The notes below the pieces were generated by a model, which saw only the letters and a list, made by a program, of their open reading frames with translations, searched no databases and had not been told where the DNA came from. Shown here one piece after another: positions 26,196-35,838 of a DNA stretch of 64,000 bases (position 1 is its first letter; each line of letters opens with the position of its first letter). This DNA is from Roseimaritima sediminicola (GTDB lineage Bacteria > Planctomycetota > Planctomycetia > Pirellulales > Pirellulaceae). The DNA lies in assembly GCF_009618275.1 (NCBI RefSeq), contig NZ_WIAD01000003.1, positions 62,001 to 126,000 of the forward strand, read 5' to 3'. The position numbers and the translations under genes were made by a program.

Positions 26196-27278
26196 GTGGA
26201 CGTATTGAACCTGTTTCTGCTGGCCCAGGACGTGGAATCGGGGCGGATGATGTTGTTGATCATCGCCGCCCTGGTGGTCGTGGCTGTGGTGTTGGTCCTG
26301 TTTGGCGTTTTCGCCAGCTACTTTGGACTGTGGATCCAGTCGTTGTTGACCGGTGCCAAGGTCGGATTTCTGGATCTGATCGGGATGACGTTTCGCAAAG
26401 TCAACACGCGGCAGATCGTGCGTGCCAAGATCATGTCGGTCCAGTCGGGCTTGACCGATCCGGATCTGACCACGCGGGCGCTCGAGGCACATGCCCTGGC
26501 CGGCGGCAATGTGCAACAGGTAACGCGGGCATTGATCGCGGCCAAGAAAGCCAAAACGATCAGCCTGACCTTCAAGGAAGCCACGGCGATCGACCTGGCC
26601 GGCCGCGACGTACTGGAATCGGTGCAAACCAGCGTCTACCCCAAAGTGATCGATTGCCCGCCTCGCGGGGCCGCCAAGTCGTCCTTGGATGCGGTCGCCA
26701 AGGACGGTATTCAGTTGAAGGTCAAAGCCCGCGTGACGGTTCGCGCCAATTTGCAACAGTTGATCGGCGGTGCCACCGAAGAGACGATCATCGCTCGCGT
26801 GGGCGAAGGCATCGTCAGTGCGATCGGCAGCGCCACGAACCATAAAGCGGTGCTGGAGAACCCGGATGTGATCAGTAAAGCCGTGTTGGCCAAACGCTTG
26901 GATTCGCAAACCGCCTTTGAAATCGTGTCGATCGACATCGCGGACATCGATGTCGGCGCGAACATCGGCGCCCGTCTGCAAGCCGATCAAGCCGAAGCCG
27001 ACACCCAGGTGGCTCGGGCGCGGGCGGAAAACAAACGCGCCTCCGCCGTGGCGGCCGAAAAGGAAATGGAAGCCCGCGTCGAAGAGAGCCGCGCCCAACT
27101 CGTGCTGGCTCAAGCCGCGGTTCCCGAAGCCATGGCCGACGCGTTTCGATCCGGCAAACTGGGGATCTTGGACTACTTCAAACTGCAGAATGTCAGCGCT
27201 GATACCGAGATGCGCAAAGCCATCGCAACCGCCAGCAATGACAGCGACGATGCCTACAGTGAGCCGCTGCGGACCTAA
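26196..27278 (+). CDS. floA: Flotillin-like protein FloA
   Basis: A protein of about 360 residues that scaffolds functional membrane microdomains. The N-terminus has one long hydrophobic hairpin (residues about 16-45, '[20 protein letters not shown]'). Conserved FloA blocks follow: '[16 protein letters not shown]', '[20 protein letters not shown]', '[18 protein letters not shown]' and '[16 protein letters not shown]'. A charged Ala/Glu coiled coil ('EAVAE'-type, residues about 265-310) comes next. The GTG at 26196 is preferred because GAGAG lies about 9 bases upstream; a TTG six codons earlier lacks a site. A short basic protein follows after 27 bases, the probable partner. NfeD, the usual neighbour, is not present on either side. 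Confidence 0.92.
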   Translation: MDVLNLFLLAQDVESGRMMLLIIAALVVVAVVLVLFGVFASYFGLWIQSLLTGAKVGFLDLIGMTFRKVNTRQIVRAKIMSVQSGLTDPDLTTRALEAHALAGGNVQQVTRALIAAKKAKTISLTFKEATAIDLAGRDVLESVQTSVYPKVIDCPPRGAAKSSLDAVAKDGIQLKVKARVTVRANLQQLIGGATEETIIARVGEGIVSAIGSATNHKAVLENPDVISKAVLAKRLDSQTAFEIVSIDIADIDVGANIGARLQADQAEADTQVARARAENKRASAVAAEKEMEARVEESRAQLVLAQAAVPEAMADAFRSGKLGILDYFKLQNVSADTEMRKAIATASNDSDDAYSEPLRT

Positions 27279-27305
27279 GCTCGTATCCTCCTAAAAAGTG
27301 AACTC

Positions 27306-27794
27306 ATGGCCGGAGACATCGAAGAGTTTCTGCGGCGGGCGGCCGAGCGTCGCCAACAGCGCGCCCGACAACGCAACGCCCAACAACGGCAACACACCGA
27401 GCGTCCGTCTGCTCCTCAGTACACCGATCGCAACCGCGAGCGGGTTCCGCAGACGCCGATCCCGGTCGCGCCGCTGGCCGAACCGGTATCCCATCAAGCC
27501 GAACCTTTGATGGCGGAGATCATCGAAGACGACGAGCAGGAAACCCTACTGAAACGCGGTCAGGCGCGACGTATCGAACGGGACGCAAAGGCGGCCAAAG
27601 AACGATCCGATCGAAAAAACCGCTCGCAGGGACGACGCTCCGAGGGTCGTTCTTCGGAAACCGGTTCGACCGCACAGCACAGCGAAATAAAGGCCACCGA
27701 AGAGTTGCTTCGTATGTTGCGCTCGCCGCAAGGGATTCGTCAGGCCGTCTTGCTGAAGGAAATTCTGGAACCGCGTAGCAACGTCTGGGACTGA
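27306..27794 (+). CDS. Hypothetical charged protein downstream of FloA
   Basis: A 162-residue protein without signal peptide or membrane segment. The first 40 residues are Arg/Gln-rich ('EEFLRRAAERRQQRARQR'), the middle is Pro-rich and then charged ('DDEQETLLKRGQARRIERDAKAAKERSDRK'), and the C-terminus ends in a better-structured helix 'LLRMLRSPQGIRQAVLLKEILEPR'. I do not recognise a family. The 27-base spacing after floA on the same strand indicates one transcript, and a role as a FloA-associated cytoplasmic factor is the simplest inference. The C-terminal helical block is the part I would expect to be conserved. Confidence 0.7.
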   Translation: MAGDIEEFLRRAAERRQQRARQRNAQQRQHTERPSAPQYTDRNRERVPQTPIPVAPLAEPVSHQAEPLMAEIIEDDEQETLLKRGQARRIERDAKAAKERSDRKNRSQGRRSEGRSSETGSTAQHSEIKATEELLRMLRSPQGIRQAVLLKEILEPRSNVWD

Positions 27795-27881
27795 GCCGGC
27801 GGCGCCGGAAGCGTCCGCGGATCGTCTCGACGCCGGCGGCCTTCCGGCCCGCTGAATCGACAGGCCGCTTTGCGACCGGCG

Positions 27882-29117
27882 CTATGCCGTCGGGTCATCG
27901 CTGGAGGCAGCTTCGGAGGCGGTTCGCGGGCCAACGTGAGGCGCGGGGATCGGGACAGGCAGGGTCTGCAGCAACACCGCCGTCCGGTCGTCTTGCGGGA
28001 CCGCGTCGCCATTGAAGTGGTCGGCCAAGGCAAACAAGCCATCCAGAATCGCCTCGGCCGGTTGATGCCTCAGCCGAACGATCTCGGCCACCGCTTCGGC
28101 TTCGCCCAAAAAGGTTTCATGGTCGCTGGTCGCTTCGCTGATCCCGTCGGTAAACAGTGCCAAGGTATCGCCCGGACGGAATGACGACACGGGATAGGTG
28201 GCAAATGTTTCGAACATCGTAATGCCCAGCGGCGGATTGTCGCCTTCCAGAACCCCGAGTGTTCCGGAGGGCGAAATCAGGTATCCGGGGTGGCCCGCAC
28301 AGGCGTAACTGAGTTGCCGGCGATCCGCGTCCAGCTTGGCCAGAAACAGCGTGACAAACAGATGCTGCTGCATATCGCGAGCCAGCAGCCGATTGACGCG
28401 GTTGAGCACCTCGCCGGGCGAGAGTTCCGGTTCGGCCAGGACGCGCAGCGCCGCGCGCGTTTCCACCATCATCATCGCCGGTCCGATCCCATGACCGCTG
28501 ACGTCGCCGATCGCCACCAGTAAAGCCCCGTCGGACTGTGGAATGACGTCGAAGTAGTCTCCACAGCTGAGCGTGGCCGGTTGGCAGCGGCCGGCGACGA
28601 CGACGCCCGAAAACTGATTCTCCAGCCGCGGATAAAGCATCTGCTGGATCGCGTCGGCGATCTCCAGCTCGCTGCGGACCGTACGCAGCTCCGTCTCCAT
28701 CAACAGGCGAGCGTTTCGCTCCAGCGCAAACCGTACGGTGCGTCCCAAAACCGAAGCGGTGAACTGAGGACCTTTGACGATGTAGTCCTGCGCTCCGGAA
28801 CGCACGGCGCTGACGGCCAACCGCTCGTCGCTCTCGCCGCTAACGATCACCACGGCCGCATCCCCGCTGACCTTTTTGACCGCGTAGAAGGTGTCCAGCC
28901 CGCTGCTGTCGGGCAGGTTTAGATCCAACAGAATGACGTTGATCGTTTGCTTATCCAAAACCTCCAAAGTGCCCGCCAATGAATCGGCGTGCAGCAACCG
29001 GTAGTCGCTCTCCAGTCCCGCTCGCAGACACACCTGGGCATGCATCCGAGCGGTCGGGCTGTCTTCGACCAACAGAATGGTGATCGCGTCAGGTTCGCTT
29101 GCGTCTGCTTCACTCAA
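27882..29117 (-). CDS. Response regulator with PP2C/SpoIIE-type phosphatase output (RsbU-like)
   Basis: A 411-residue cytoplasmic regulator. Residues about 12-130 form a receiver domain ('ILLVEDS', the phospho-acceptor in 'VILLDLNLPDSSG', 'VIVSGE', and Lys in 'YIVKGP'). A coiled linker follows ('ELEIADAIQQMLYP'). Residues about 190-385 form a PPM/SpoIIE phosphatase domain with 'CGDYFDVIP', 'VAIGDVSGHGIGPAMMM', 'CAGHPGYL' and 'LALFTDGISEA' (metal-binding Asp residues retained). Such proteins dephosphorylate anti-sigma antagonists in partner-switching pathways. The visible start is TTG at 29117 without a strong ribosome site. No cognate kinase or anti-sigma factor is adjacent. It is divergent from the ABC operon. 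Confidence 0.88.
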   Translation of the reverse strand: MSEADASEPDAITILLVEDSPTARMHAQVCLRAGLESDYRLLHADSLAGTLEVLDKQTINVILLDLNLPDSSGLDTFYAVKKVSGDAAVVIVSGESDERLAVSAVRSGAQDYIVKGPQFTASVLGRTVRFALERNARLLMETELRTVRSELEIADAIQQMLYPRLENQFSGVVVAGRCQPATLSCGDYFDVIPQSDGALLVAIGDVSGHGIGPAMMMVETRAALRVLAEPELSPGEVLNRVNRLLARDMQQHLFVTLFLAKLDADRRQLSYACAGHPGYLISPSGTLGVLEGDNPPLGITMFETFATYPVSSFRPGDTLALFTDGISEATSDHETFLGEAEAVAEIVRLRHQPAEAILDGLFALADHFNGDAVPQDDRTAVLLQTLPVPIPAPHVGPRTASEAASSDDPTA

Positions 29118-29220
29118 AGGGCCGTCGCCGTGGGTTAGAGGGGCACGGGATGTCCACCGTTCAGTATGACCCTGCCCAAGATGCCAAGCAAGTTTTGCGA
29201 GCCGACAACTGAACGCCTGT

Positions 29221-29240
29221 TGGCTGGAAGCCTATGCCAC
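29221..29240. repeat. Dispersed palindromic repeat, copy 1
   Basis: TGGCTGGAAGCCTATGCCAC lies in the gap between the REC-PP2C gene and the ABC operon. It is the reverse complement of the repeat at 42157-42207 and matches the two copies at 52119-52165. The core AGGCT-TCC-AGCCT can form a short hairpin. Confidence 0.85.
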
Positions 29241-29324
29241 TTGTCGCTCATACAGTGTTAAGCTGAATCGGTCACGTGCTGCCCGCCCCCACTGCCCATT
29301 CGTATCTTTCGGTGAACACAATTC

Positions 29325-30038
29325 ATGGTATCCGAAACGTTCGTGTTTACGGTCGAAGGCCTCACCAAGGTTTATTCGATGGGCGAGGTCCAGGTGCATG
29401 CTCTACGCGGAGTCGACCTACAGCTGGAGGCGGGCGAATTCACCGTCTTGCTGGGCCCCAGCGGCAGTGGCAAGAGCACGCTGCTGAACATCCTGGGCGG
29501 CCTGGACCTACCGACTTCGGGCCGCGTGCATTTTCAGCAACAGGATTTGAGCAAGTCCAGTGAGCGCAGCCGCACGCTGTTTCGTCGCTTCAACGTGGGG
29601 TTTGTCTTTCAGTTCTACAATTTGATCCCCTCTCTGACCGCTCGGGAGAACGTGCGTTTGGTCACCGAGATCGCCCGCGATCCGATGACTCCCGAAGCGG
29701 CGCTCGAGATGGTGGATCTGAGCGACCGCCTGGATCATTTTCCCGCCCAGCTCTCCGGCGGCCAGCAACAACGCGTCGCGATTGCTCGCGGAATCGCCAA
29801 ACGCCCGAAGGTCCTGCTGTGCGACGAACCGACCGGGGCTTTGGACGCCGCCACCGGGATCGCCGTGCTGGCCGCGATCGAACGCATCAATCAACAACTG
29901 GGCACCACCACAGTGGTGATCACCCACAACGCCACGATCGGCGACATGGCCGATCGAGTGGTAACGATGCGCGACGGCCAAATCGCCACCGACCGGCGCA
30001 ACGACGTCAAGGTGCCGGTAACGGCGCTGCGGTGGTAG
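29325..30038 (+). CDS. ABC transporter ATP-binding protein (LolD/MacB type)
   Basis: A 237-residue ATPase with Walker A 'GPSGSGKST', Q-loop '[18 protein letters not shown]', signature '[14 protein letters not shown]', Walker B '[12 protein letters not shown]' and H-loop 'VVITHN'. The '[10 protein letters not shown]...ENV' and 'EPTGALD' features place it in the LolD/MacB/FtsE group that works with FtsX-like permeases. The next gene (permease) starts two bases after its stop and an HlyD/MacA-like adaptor follows, so it powers a three-part exporter, for a substrate that cannot be read from sequence. Its upstream gap holds one copy of the dispersed repeat. Confidence 0.92.
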   Translation: MVSETFVFTVEGLTKVYSMGEVQVHALRGVDLQLEAGEFTVLLGPSGSGKSTLLNILGGLDLPTSGRVHFQQQDLSKSSERSRTLFRRFNVGFVFQFYNLIPSLTARENVRLVTEIARDPMTPEAALEMVDLSDRLDHFPAQLSGGQQQRVAIARGIAKRPKVLLCDEPTGALDAATGIAVLAAIERINQQLGTTTVVITHNATIGDMADRVVTMRDGQIATDRRNDVKVPVTALRW

Positions 30039-30040
30039 GC

Positions 30041-32404
30041 ATGCGAACGCTGGACCGAAAACTCGTGCGCGAGCTTCGCGGGCACGCCGCCCAGTCGGCG
30101 GCCATCGCAATGGTCATCGCCTCGGGCGTGGCCGTGTTCGTGATGAGCATCAGCACGCTGCGGTATCTGAGCGACGCCCGTGATGCCTACTACGACCGCT
30201 ATCGCTTTGCCGATCTATTCGTCTCGCTAAAACGCGCTCCGATGCCCTTGGAAAAACGGATCGAGGCGATCGACGGCGTGGCGACCGTTCAGACGCGAAT
30301 CGTCGCTCAGGTCAACCTGGATGTGCCGGGGCTGTTGGAACCGGCGGTCGGCCAATTGATCTCTTTGCCCGACGATGGCCCGCCACGGCTGAACGCTGTG
30401 CACCTTCGCTGGGGCCGAATGCCCGAAGCGGACCGAGCCGAAGAGGTCTTGGTCAGCGACGCGTTTTTCGAGGCCAATCGTTTGGCGTTGGGCGATGCGG
30501 TATCGGCCGTACTGAACGGCCGGCTTCAGCCACTGCGGATCGTCGGCGTGGCTCTGTCTCCGGAATACGTCCTGCAGGTGCGTCCCGGCGAAATCCTCCC
30601 GGACGACCGACGGTTTGGTATTTTCTGGATGCCGCGCCGCCAGATGGAAGCGGTGTTCGACATGGACGGAGCCTTCAACAATGTGACCCTCCGTCTGTTA
30701 CGAGGCGCCCGTCCCGAACCGGTCATCGAAGAACTGGATGGTCTGCTGGCAGCCTTCGGTGGAGGCGGAGCCTTCGGACGCGACCAACAGGTCTCGGCAC
30801 GTTTTCTCGATGACGAAATCCGCCAGCTGCGAGCCACCGGCTTGATCGCGCCGACGGTCTTCTTGGGCGTCGCGGCGTTCCTGTTGAACATCGTCCTCAG
30901 CCGCCGGATCGCCCTGCAACGCACCACGATCGCGGCGTTGAAAGCCATTGGATACCGTGACCGTGAGGTGGGATGGCATTACCTGAAAGGTGCGCTGCTG
31001 ATCGCCGCGCTGGGTGCCGCGGTGGGTGCGGTCGCGGGCAGCTGGATGGGCAGCGGATTGGCGCGGCTGTACGCCCAGTTCTATCGCTTCCCCTCGTTCG
31101 TCTACCAAGCCGACTTCCGCGTGATCGTGTTGGCCGGAGCGATCAGTCTATTGGCTGCCGGCGGCGGAGCCTGGCGGGCGGTCCGCGGGGCGGTACGCTT
31201 GCCGCCCGCCGAAGCGATGCGTCCCGCTCCGCCGTCCGCCTACCGGCGGTCGCTGCTCGAACGGCTCGGCGGTGGCAGGTGGTTGCCGTTGCCCCTTCGC
31301 ATCGTGTTTCGCGGCCTGGAACGACGACCGGTTGCTGCGGCGTTGTCCAGCGTCGGCATGGCGTTTTCGGTCGCGGTGTTGGTGATGAGCGGGTTTACCA
31401 ACGACGCCTTGGATTTTCTGATCGACTTTGAATTCCAGCGCGCCCAGCGGCACGACGTCCAAGTGACGTTATATGAGGTAACCTCCCCATCGGCCCGTTT
31501 TGATCTGGCGCATCTGCCCGGTGTTCAAGCCGTCGAACAGTACCGCGCGGTACCGGTCAAACTGCGGCACCAGCATCGCCAGCACCGCACCGCGATCTTG
31601 GGTCTGAATGAACCGCGCGACCTGTACCGCCTGCTGGACGCCGCCGGACGACCGATCTCCCTGCCGCCCGCCGGCTTGGTCCTGAATGACAAACTCGCTC
31701 GGATCTTAAACGTCCGCCTCGGACAGACCGTTACCGTTGAAGTTCTCGAGGGTGGCAAACCGGTGCACGAAGTCCGCGTGGCCCGAATCATCAAGCAGTA
31801 TGCCGGTGCCAACGCCTACATGCCCCTTCAGCAATTGAACCGCCTGATGCGGGAGAGCGATGCCTTTAACGGCGCGTACTTGGCCGTGGACGAAAGACAC
31901 CGAAACGAGTTGTACGATCGCTTGAAACGCACACCGAAGGTTGCTTCGGTATCGATCAAGCAGGCGACGATTTCCCAGTTCCGCGATACGGTCGCGGCGA
32001 ATCAGAACACGATGCAGTCGTTTACCGTGTTCTTTGCTGCGGTCATCGCGGTGGGCGTCGTGTACAACACCGTTCGCCTGTCTTTGGAAGAACGCAGCCG
32101 AGAACTGGCCACCCTCCGCGTGATCGGTTTCACGACTCGGGAAGTCTCCGTCGTCCTGCTGGGGGAACTGGTGGTCCTGACGTTGCTGGCGGTGCCCCTG
32201 GGATGGGGGATTGGGTATGGTTTCTGTGCCGCCATGACGACAGGATTCGAAACGGAAATGTTTCGTATTCCCCTGGTCATCCATTTGTCGACGTATGCGC
32301 GGGCGGCCTTGATCACGGTCGTTGCGGTAGCGATCAGCGGCGGGGTTGTACGTCGTCGACTGGATCGTTTGGATCTGGTCGATGTGTTGAAGAGCGGCGA
32401 GTAA
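30041..32404 (+). CDS. FtsX/MacB-like ABC transporter permease
   Basis: A 787-residue inner-membrane protein. Hydrophobic segments occur near residues 20-40, 285-305, 335-360, 375-400, 430-450 and in a C-terminal trio (about 660-770). Two large extracytoplasmic domains are separated by FtsX-type cores ('LRYLSDARDAYY' after TM1; 'YNTVRLSLEERSRELATLRVIGF' near the end). The duplicated architecture resembles DevC/MacB-family permeases with two FtsX domains. The ATG at 30041 lies two bases after the ATPase stop; a longer upstream reading would overlap the ATPase gene wholly out of frame and is not credible. It works with the flanking ATPase and adaptor. Confidence 0.9.
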   Translation: MRTLDRKLVRELRGHAAQSAAIAMVIASGVAVFVMSISTLRYLSDARDAYYDRYRFADLFVSLKRAPMPLEKRIEAIDGVATVQTRIVAQVNLDVPGLLEPAVGQLISLPDDGPPRLNAVHLRWGRMPEADRAEEVLVSDAFFEANRLALGDAVSAVLNGRLQPLRIVGVALSPEYVLQVRPGEILPDDRRFGIFWMPRRQMEAVFDMDGAFNNVTLRLLRGARPEPVIEELDGLLAAFGGGGAFGRDQQVSARFLDDEIRQLRATGLIAPTVFLGVAAFLLNIVLSRRIALQRTTIAALKAIGYRDREVGWHYLKGALLIAALGAAVGAVAGSWMGSGLARLYAQFYRFPSFVYQADFRVIVLAGAISLLAAGGGAWRAVRGAVRLPPAEAMRPAPPSAYRRSLLERLGGGRWLPLPLRIVFRGLERRPVAAALSSVGMAFSVAVLVMSGFTNDALDFLIDFEFQRAQRHDVQVTLYEVTSPSARFDLAHLPGVQAVEQYRAVPVKLRHQHRQHRTAILGLNEPRDLYRLLDAAGRPISLPPAGLVLNDKLARILNVRLGQTVTVEVLEGGKPVHEVRVARIIKQYAGANAYMPLQQLNRLMRESDAFNGAYLAVDERHRNELYDRLKRTPKVASVSIKQATISQFRDTVAANQNTMQSFTVFFAAVIAVGVVYNTVRLSLEERSRELATLRVIGFTTREVSVVLLGELVVLTLLAVPLGWGIGYGFCAAMTTGFETEMFRIPLVIHLSTYARAALITVVAVAISGGVVRRRLDRLDLVDVLKSGE

Positions 32405-32419
32405 CCAGATAACGACACC

Positions 32420-33646
32420 ATGGCAAAATCAAACTGGCGAATCCGCGGCTGGATAGTGCCGTTGTTAGTTCTGGCAACATTGGCCATCGTCGTGTTCTGG
32501 ACTTTTCGGCCCCGGCCGGTGTTGGTGGATGTGGCGGTCGTTCACCGAGGACCGCTGGACGTGCGCGTCGAAGAGGACGGTCGGACTCGCATTCGCGAAC
32601 GCTACATCGTCTCCAGTCCGCTGGCCGGTCGACTGCGGCGGATTACCTGGGATGTCGGCGATCTGGTGCGCGCAGAGCAAACCGTGCTGGCTCATTTGGA
32701 ACCCGTCCCGGCCGATCTGCTCGATCCCCGCACGGCCGCTCAGGCGCGGGCCCGGGTGCGCGCTGCGGAGGAACGTTTGAAGGCGACCAAGGCCGAACGG
32801 TCCAAGGCCGAAGCAGCCGCCAACTTTGCCGAAATCGAAATGGGACGCGTCCGTCGCCTTCGAGAACAAAACGCTTCGTCGCCCTCGGAAATGGAACGCA
32901 AAGAACTGGAGTTCCAGCAGCGAACCGAGGAAGCCCGGGCGGCGAGCTTTGGCGTCGACATCGCGAGCTACGAACTGGAACTGCAACAGGCCGCGTTGCT
33001 GTTGACCGATCTATCGTCCGACGACGATTCCGAGATGGAGCTGGCGATCGAAGCGCCGATCGATGGCCGGATCCTGCGGATCTATCAGGAGAGTACGGCG
33101 ATCGTCACCGCCGGTGCCGCCTTGCTGGAAGTGGGCGACCCATCCGATTTGGAAGTGGTTGTCGATGTCTTGTCATACGACGCGGTCCGCATCCATCCCG
33201 GCGACCGCGTGGCGCTGCGGCACTGGGGTGGCGACCAACCCCTGGCCGGACGTGTGCGCTTGGTCGAACCCTCCGGGTTCACCAAAGTCTCGGCATTGGG
33301 TGTGGAAGAACAGCGTGTTAACGTGGTCGTCGATTTCCTTGATCCCGCCGAGCGGCGTGGAGGACTGGGCGATGGCTTTCGCGTCGATTGCGAAATCGTC
33401 GTGTGGCGCGAAAGCGACGTTCTGCAACTGCCCACCAGCGCGTTGTTTCGCATTGAGGGCCGCTGGCACGTGTTCGCCGTACAGGATGGCCGCGCCCAGT
33501 TGACCGAGGTCCGTGTTGGTCAGAACAACGGCCGCATGGCTCAGATCCGGCACGGCCTGGACGTCGGGGCAACCGTCATCGTGCATCCGTCCGATTCGGT
33601 CGAAAAGGGCGTTGCGGTCGAAGCTCGGCCGCCCGCTGGGTTCTAA
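32420..33646 (+). CDS. HlyD/MacA-family periplasmic adaptor
   Basis: A 408-residue membrane-fusion protein: one N-terminal transmembrane helix ('WIVPLLVLATLAIVVFW'), a biotinyl-lipoyl-like half motif ('IVSSPLAGRLRRITWDVGDLV'), a long alpha-helical hairpin (residues about 95-190, rich in Glu/Arg/Ala), the second lipoyl half ('IEAPIDGRILRIYQESTAIV'), then beta-barrel and membrane-proximal domains. This is the order expected of MacA/HlyD/DevB. It starts 15 bases after the permease stop and completes a tripartite efflux operon with the two genes before it. The outer-membrane channel is not encoded here. Confidence 0.9.
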   Translation: MAKSNWRIRGWIVPLLVLATLAIVVFWTFRPRPVLVDVAVVHRGPLDVRVEEDGRTRIRERYIVSSPLAGRLRRITWDVGDLVRAEQTVLAHLEPVPADLLDPRTAAQARARVRAAEERLKATKAERSKAEAAANFAEIEMGRVRRLREQNASSPSEMERKELEFQQRTEEARAASFGVDIASYELELQQAALLLTDLSSDDDSEMELAIEAPIDGRILRIYQESTAIVTAGAALLEVGDPSDLEVVVDVLSYDAVRIHPGDRVALRHWGGDQPLAGRVRLVEPSGFTKVSALGVEEQRVNVVVDFLDPAERRGGLGDGFRVDCEIVVWRESDVLQLPTSALFRIEGRWHVFAVQDGRAQLTEVRVGQNNGRMAQIRHGLDVGATVIVHPSDSVEKGVAVEARPPAGF

Positions 33647-33719
33647 ACAAGTCGCCAAGCGGGCACGGCGTTACAGTAATGGGATTGTATGACCCTGTTT
33701 TGCTGGAGAAAAAGCAAGC

Positions 33720-34187
33720 ATGACCTACCAAGAATCGATCGAAGAATATGCGGCCGGCCCGGGCCTGTTGCGAGAGGCCGTCGAAAACCTGTCCGCCGAT
33801 CAACTCGACGCAGTCCCGGTTCCAGGAAAGTGGTCGGTCCGTCAGGCGGTCTGCCATATCGCCGATTTCGAGATCGTCTACGCCGATCGCATCAAACGGG
33901 TCCTTGCCGAGGACGAGCCGACCTTTTTCGGCGGCGATCCGGACCAGTTCGCCGCGGGGCTGGCCTACGGAGCCCGCAAGATCGATGAGGAATTAGCCGT
34001 GGTCGAATCGATTCGCGCCCAGGTGGCAAGGATCCTGTACACCCTTTCTGAACCGGACTTCGCACGCCTCGGACACCACAACGAAGCAGGACCGATGTCC
34101 CTCGGCCAGTTGCTCGAAGGCATTACCGAGCACCTTCCCCATCACGTCCAGGCAATTCATGAGAAACGGACGGCGATGGGCGTGTAG
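33720..34187 (+). CDS. DinB-family protein
   Basis: A 155-residue four-helix-bundle protein. 'GKWSVRQAVCHIADFE' and 'HLPHHVQAIHEKR' carry the three His ligands expected of the DinB/YfiT metal site. Members include thiol (bacillithiol, mycothiol) S-transferases and others of unknown role. A bacillithiol link is tempting because of the BshB1-like gene at 17 kb, but the two are far apart and this is speculation. GGAG lies about 10 bases before the ATG. The gene follows the efflux operon after 73 bases and is probably separate from it. Confidence 0.86.
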   Translation: MTYQESIEEYAAGPGLLREAVENLSADQLDAVPVPGKWSVRQAVCHIADFEIVYADRIKRVLAEDEPTFFGGDPDQFAAGLAYGARKIDEELAVVESIRAQVARILYTLSEPDFARLGHHNEAGPMSLGQLLEGITEHLPHHVQAIHEKRTAMGV

Positions 34188-34222
34188 AATACCAGAACGT
34201 CTTCCCGCTCCCACGATGCCGG

Positions 34223-34480
34223 ATGAGCCTTGCCATGACACGCCGTCGCAAATTGAAACGATATCGATCCTGTCAATCGGGTTTTGTGGCTGATGGTTAC
34301 GAACGCTTGGAGAACGACGCTCGATGCAGAGCTCGTCGCATCGTCGAAGCCAAGTACGCCGAGCAGTGGAACGCTTCGGGGATCCTCAATCGCTGGAAAC
34401 TGCAACGCCAAATGGACGCCGAAATCGCAGCGATAGCCCACAAAATGATGCCCGATGTATCCCCGCACGCGCTGTTTTGA
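34223..34480 (+). CDS. Hypothetical small basic protein
   Basis: An 85-residue basic, helical protein ('MTRRRKLKRYRSC', 'RRIVEAKYAEQWNASG', 'LQRQMDAEIAAIAHKMMP') of no family known to me. A second ATG at 34235 gives a slightly shorter form that starts with the basic cluster. Reading-frame quality is reasonable and it fits neatly between the DinB and hydrolase genes on the same strand, but it could be a chance frame. Confidence 0.5.
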   Translation: MSLAMTRRRKLKRYRSCQSGFVADGYERLENDARCRARRIVEAKYAEQWNASGILNRWKLQRQMDAEIAAIAHKMMPDVSPHALF

Positions 34481-34531
34481 TGCTGGCGGGGGCGCTCTGT
34501 ATGAATTGTCTGACGATAACGTGGGAATTCG

Positions 34532-35398
34532 ATGATGCATCGCACGCTGCGGGTTCTTGCCATTACCGTCCTCGCCGTCGCTCCTGGGGCTGGTGGCTAC
34601 ACACGGCAACCGCCACACGGCGACGCCACACCGGATACCACTCCCGCAACCATCGACGAGCTGCTGCTGTTCTTTCCGTCAAAGTTTCCCAGCGGTGATT
34701 GGAATCCGGCACAGCTGCGGTACCGGGATGTTTTCTTCGCTGCCGAAGACGGAACGCAGCTGCACGGGTGGTATTGTCCGGTGGACCATCCACGTGCCGT
34801 CGTGCTCGTCGCGCATGGCAACGCCGGACACATTGCATCACGAGCAGCCTGGTTGCGGTATTTACAGACCCAGGCAAACGTGTCGGCGTTCCTGTTCGAC
34901 TATCGCGGCTACGGACGAAGCGAGGGCACGCCAAGCGTCGCAGGCGCGATTCAGGATGCGACGGCCGCGCGGGAAAAACTGTGTGAACTCGCCGGAATTA
35001 AAAACTCGGAAATGCTGCTCATGGGCGAATCGCTCGGCGGCGCGATTATGGTTCATCTGGCAGCCCGAACACCACCGCGAGGCCTGATTCTGCAAAGCAC
35101 GTTTTCATCCCTTCGAGACGTGGCCGACGTCCACTATCCAAAACTGTCCTGGTTGGTACCGCCGAGCAAACTTGACTCGGCGGCCAAGATCGTGCGGTAC
35201 CGCGGTCCGCTGTTGCAGAGCCACGGAAACCGCGACCAAACCATTCCCCCGGCATCGGGACTAAAACTCTTTCGCGCTGCGAACGAGCCGAAGCAATTCG
35301 TCGTCGTCCCGGGCGCCGACCATAATAATTGGCTAACGAGCGGTTACCTCAAACAGCTCGACCGTTTCATCGATCGCGTTGCCGGTACGGAGGAGTGA
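34532..35398 (+). CDS. Secreted alpha/beta hydrolase
   Basis: A 288-residue protein with a short signal-like N-terminus ('RVLAITVLAVAPGAGG') and an alpha/beta-hydrolase core: 'LVAHGNAGHI' (oxyanion region), nucleophile elbow 'GESLGG', a late Asp in 'GNRDQTIP', and the catalytic His in 'GADHNNW'. The layout matches the BEM46/ABHD13-type serine hydrolases, often annotated as acyl-peptide or esterase-like. The substrate is unknown. Its stop overlaps the ATG of the next small membrane protein (TGATG), so the two are coupled. Confidence 0.86.
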   Translation: MMHRTLRVLAITVLAVAPGAGGYTRQPPHGDATPDTTPATIDELLLFFPSKFPSGDWNPAQLRYRDVFFAAEDGTQLHGWYCPVDHPRAVVLVAHGNAGHIASRAAWLRYLQTQANVSAFLFDYRGYGRSEGTPSVAGAIQDATAAREKLCELAGIKNSEMLLMGESLGGAIMVHLAARTPPRGLILQSTFSSLRDVADVHYPKLSWLVPPSKLDSAAKIVRYRGPLLQSHGNRDQTIPPASGLKLFRAANEPKQFVVVPGADHNNWLTSGYLKQLDRFIDRVAGTEE

Positions 35399-35817
35399 TG
35401 GTTTTTCAGTTCCGCATCACGGACATTTTCATATTTACGTTCTTCGTTGCCGTTGCGCTGACGTTGGGAATTCCGTGGCCCAGTACAACCCTCGCCACCG
35501 TTCCCAGTGGCGCCGGTGGTTCCATCGGTGCCGCAATGACGCATTCGTGGCGGGGAACAATTGCTGGCGCGACAGGAGCACTTCTCCTTGCTGTGCTCTT
35601 GGCAATGCCGTTCTTCGCCGTCCTATTGCTATCGGGATTCATTTATCCGATAGAGGCGAACGAAGCGCCACCGCCCTACGAGTCCGCATTCCTCAAGGTA
35701 TGGTTTGCCTACTTGTTAACGACGGGCACTGGCGGAGCATACCTTGGGGTTCGGCTTGCCGATCAGTGTTTATCATTGATGATCGGTTGCTTGCGGTGGG
35801 GATCCCCGAACCGATAG
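35398..35817 (+). CDS. Hypothetical small membrane protein coupled to the hydrolase
   Basis: A 139-residue membrane protein. The start 'MVFQFRITDIFIFTFFVAVALTLG' resembles a recurring planctomycete N-terminus (short amphipathic piece plus helix). Further hydrophobic stretches lie at residues about 55-85 and 100-120. There is no recognised domain. The ATG at 35398 shares one base with the hydrolase stop and is preceded by GGAG, so start and coupling are well supported. Function is unknown. Confidence 0.68.
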   Translation: MVFQFRITDIFIFTFFVAVALTLGIPWPSTTLATVPSGAGGSIGAAMTHSWRGTIAGATGALLLAVLLAMPFFAVLLLSGFIYPIEANEAPPPYESAFLKVWFAYLLTTGTGGAYLGVRLADQCLSLMIGCLRWGSPNR

Positions 35818-35838
35818 AATGGGGTATCCATCAACCGC

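Noticed and set aside
27795-27881. GC-rich gap between the FloA partner and the REC-PP2C gene as a terminator
   Set aside because: Several GCCGGC-type pairs are possible but none is unique or followed by T, so I do not call a terminator.
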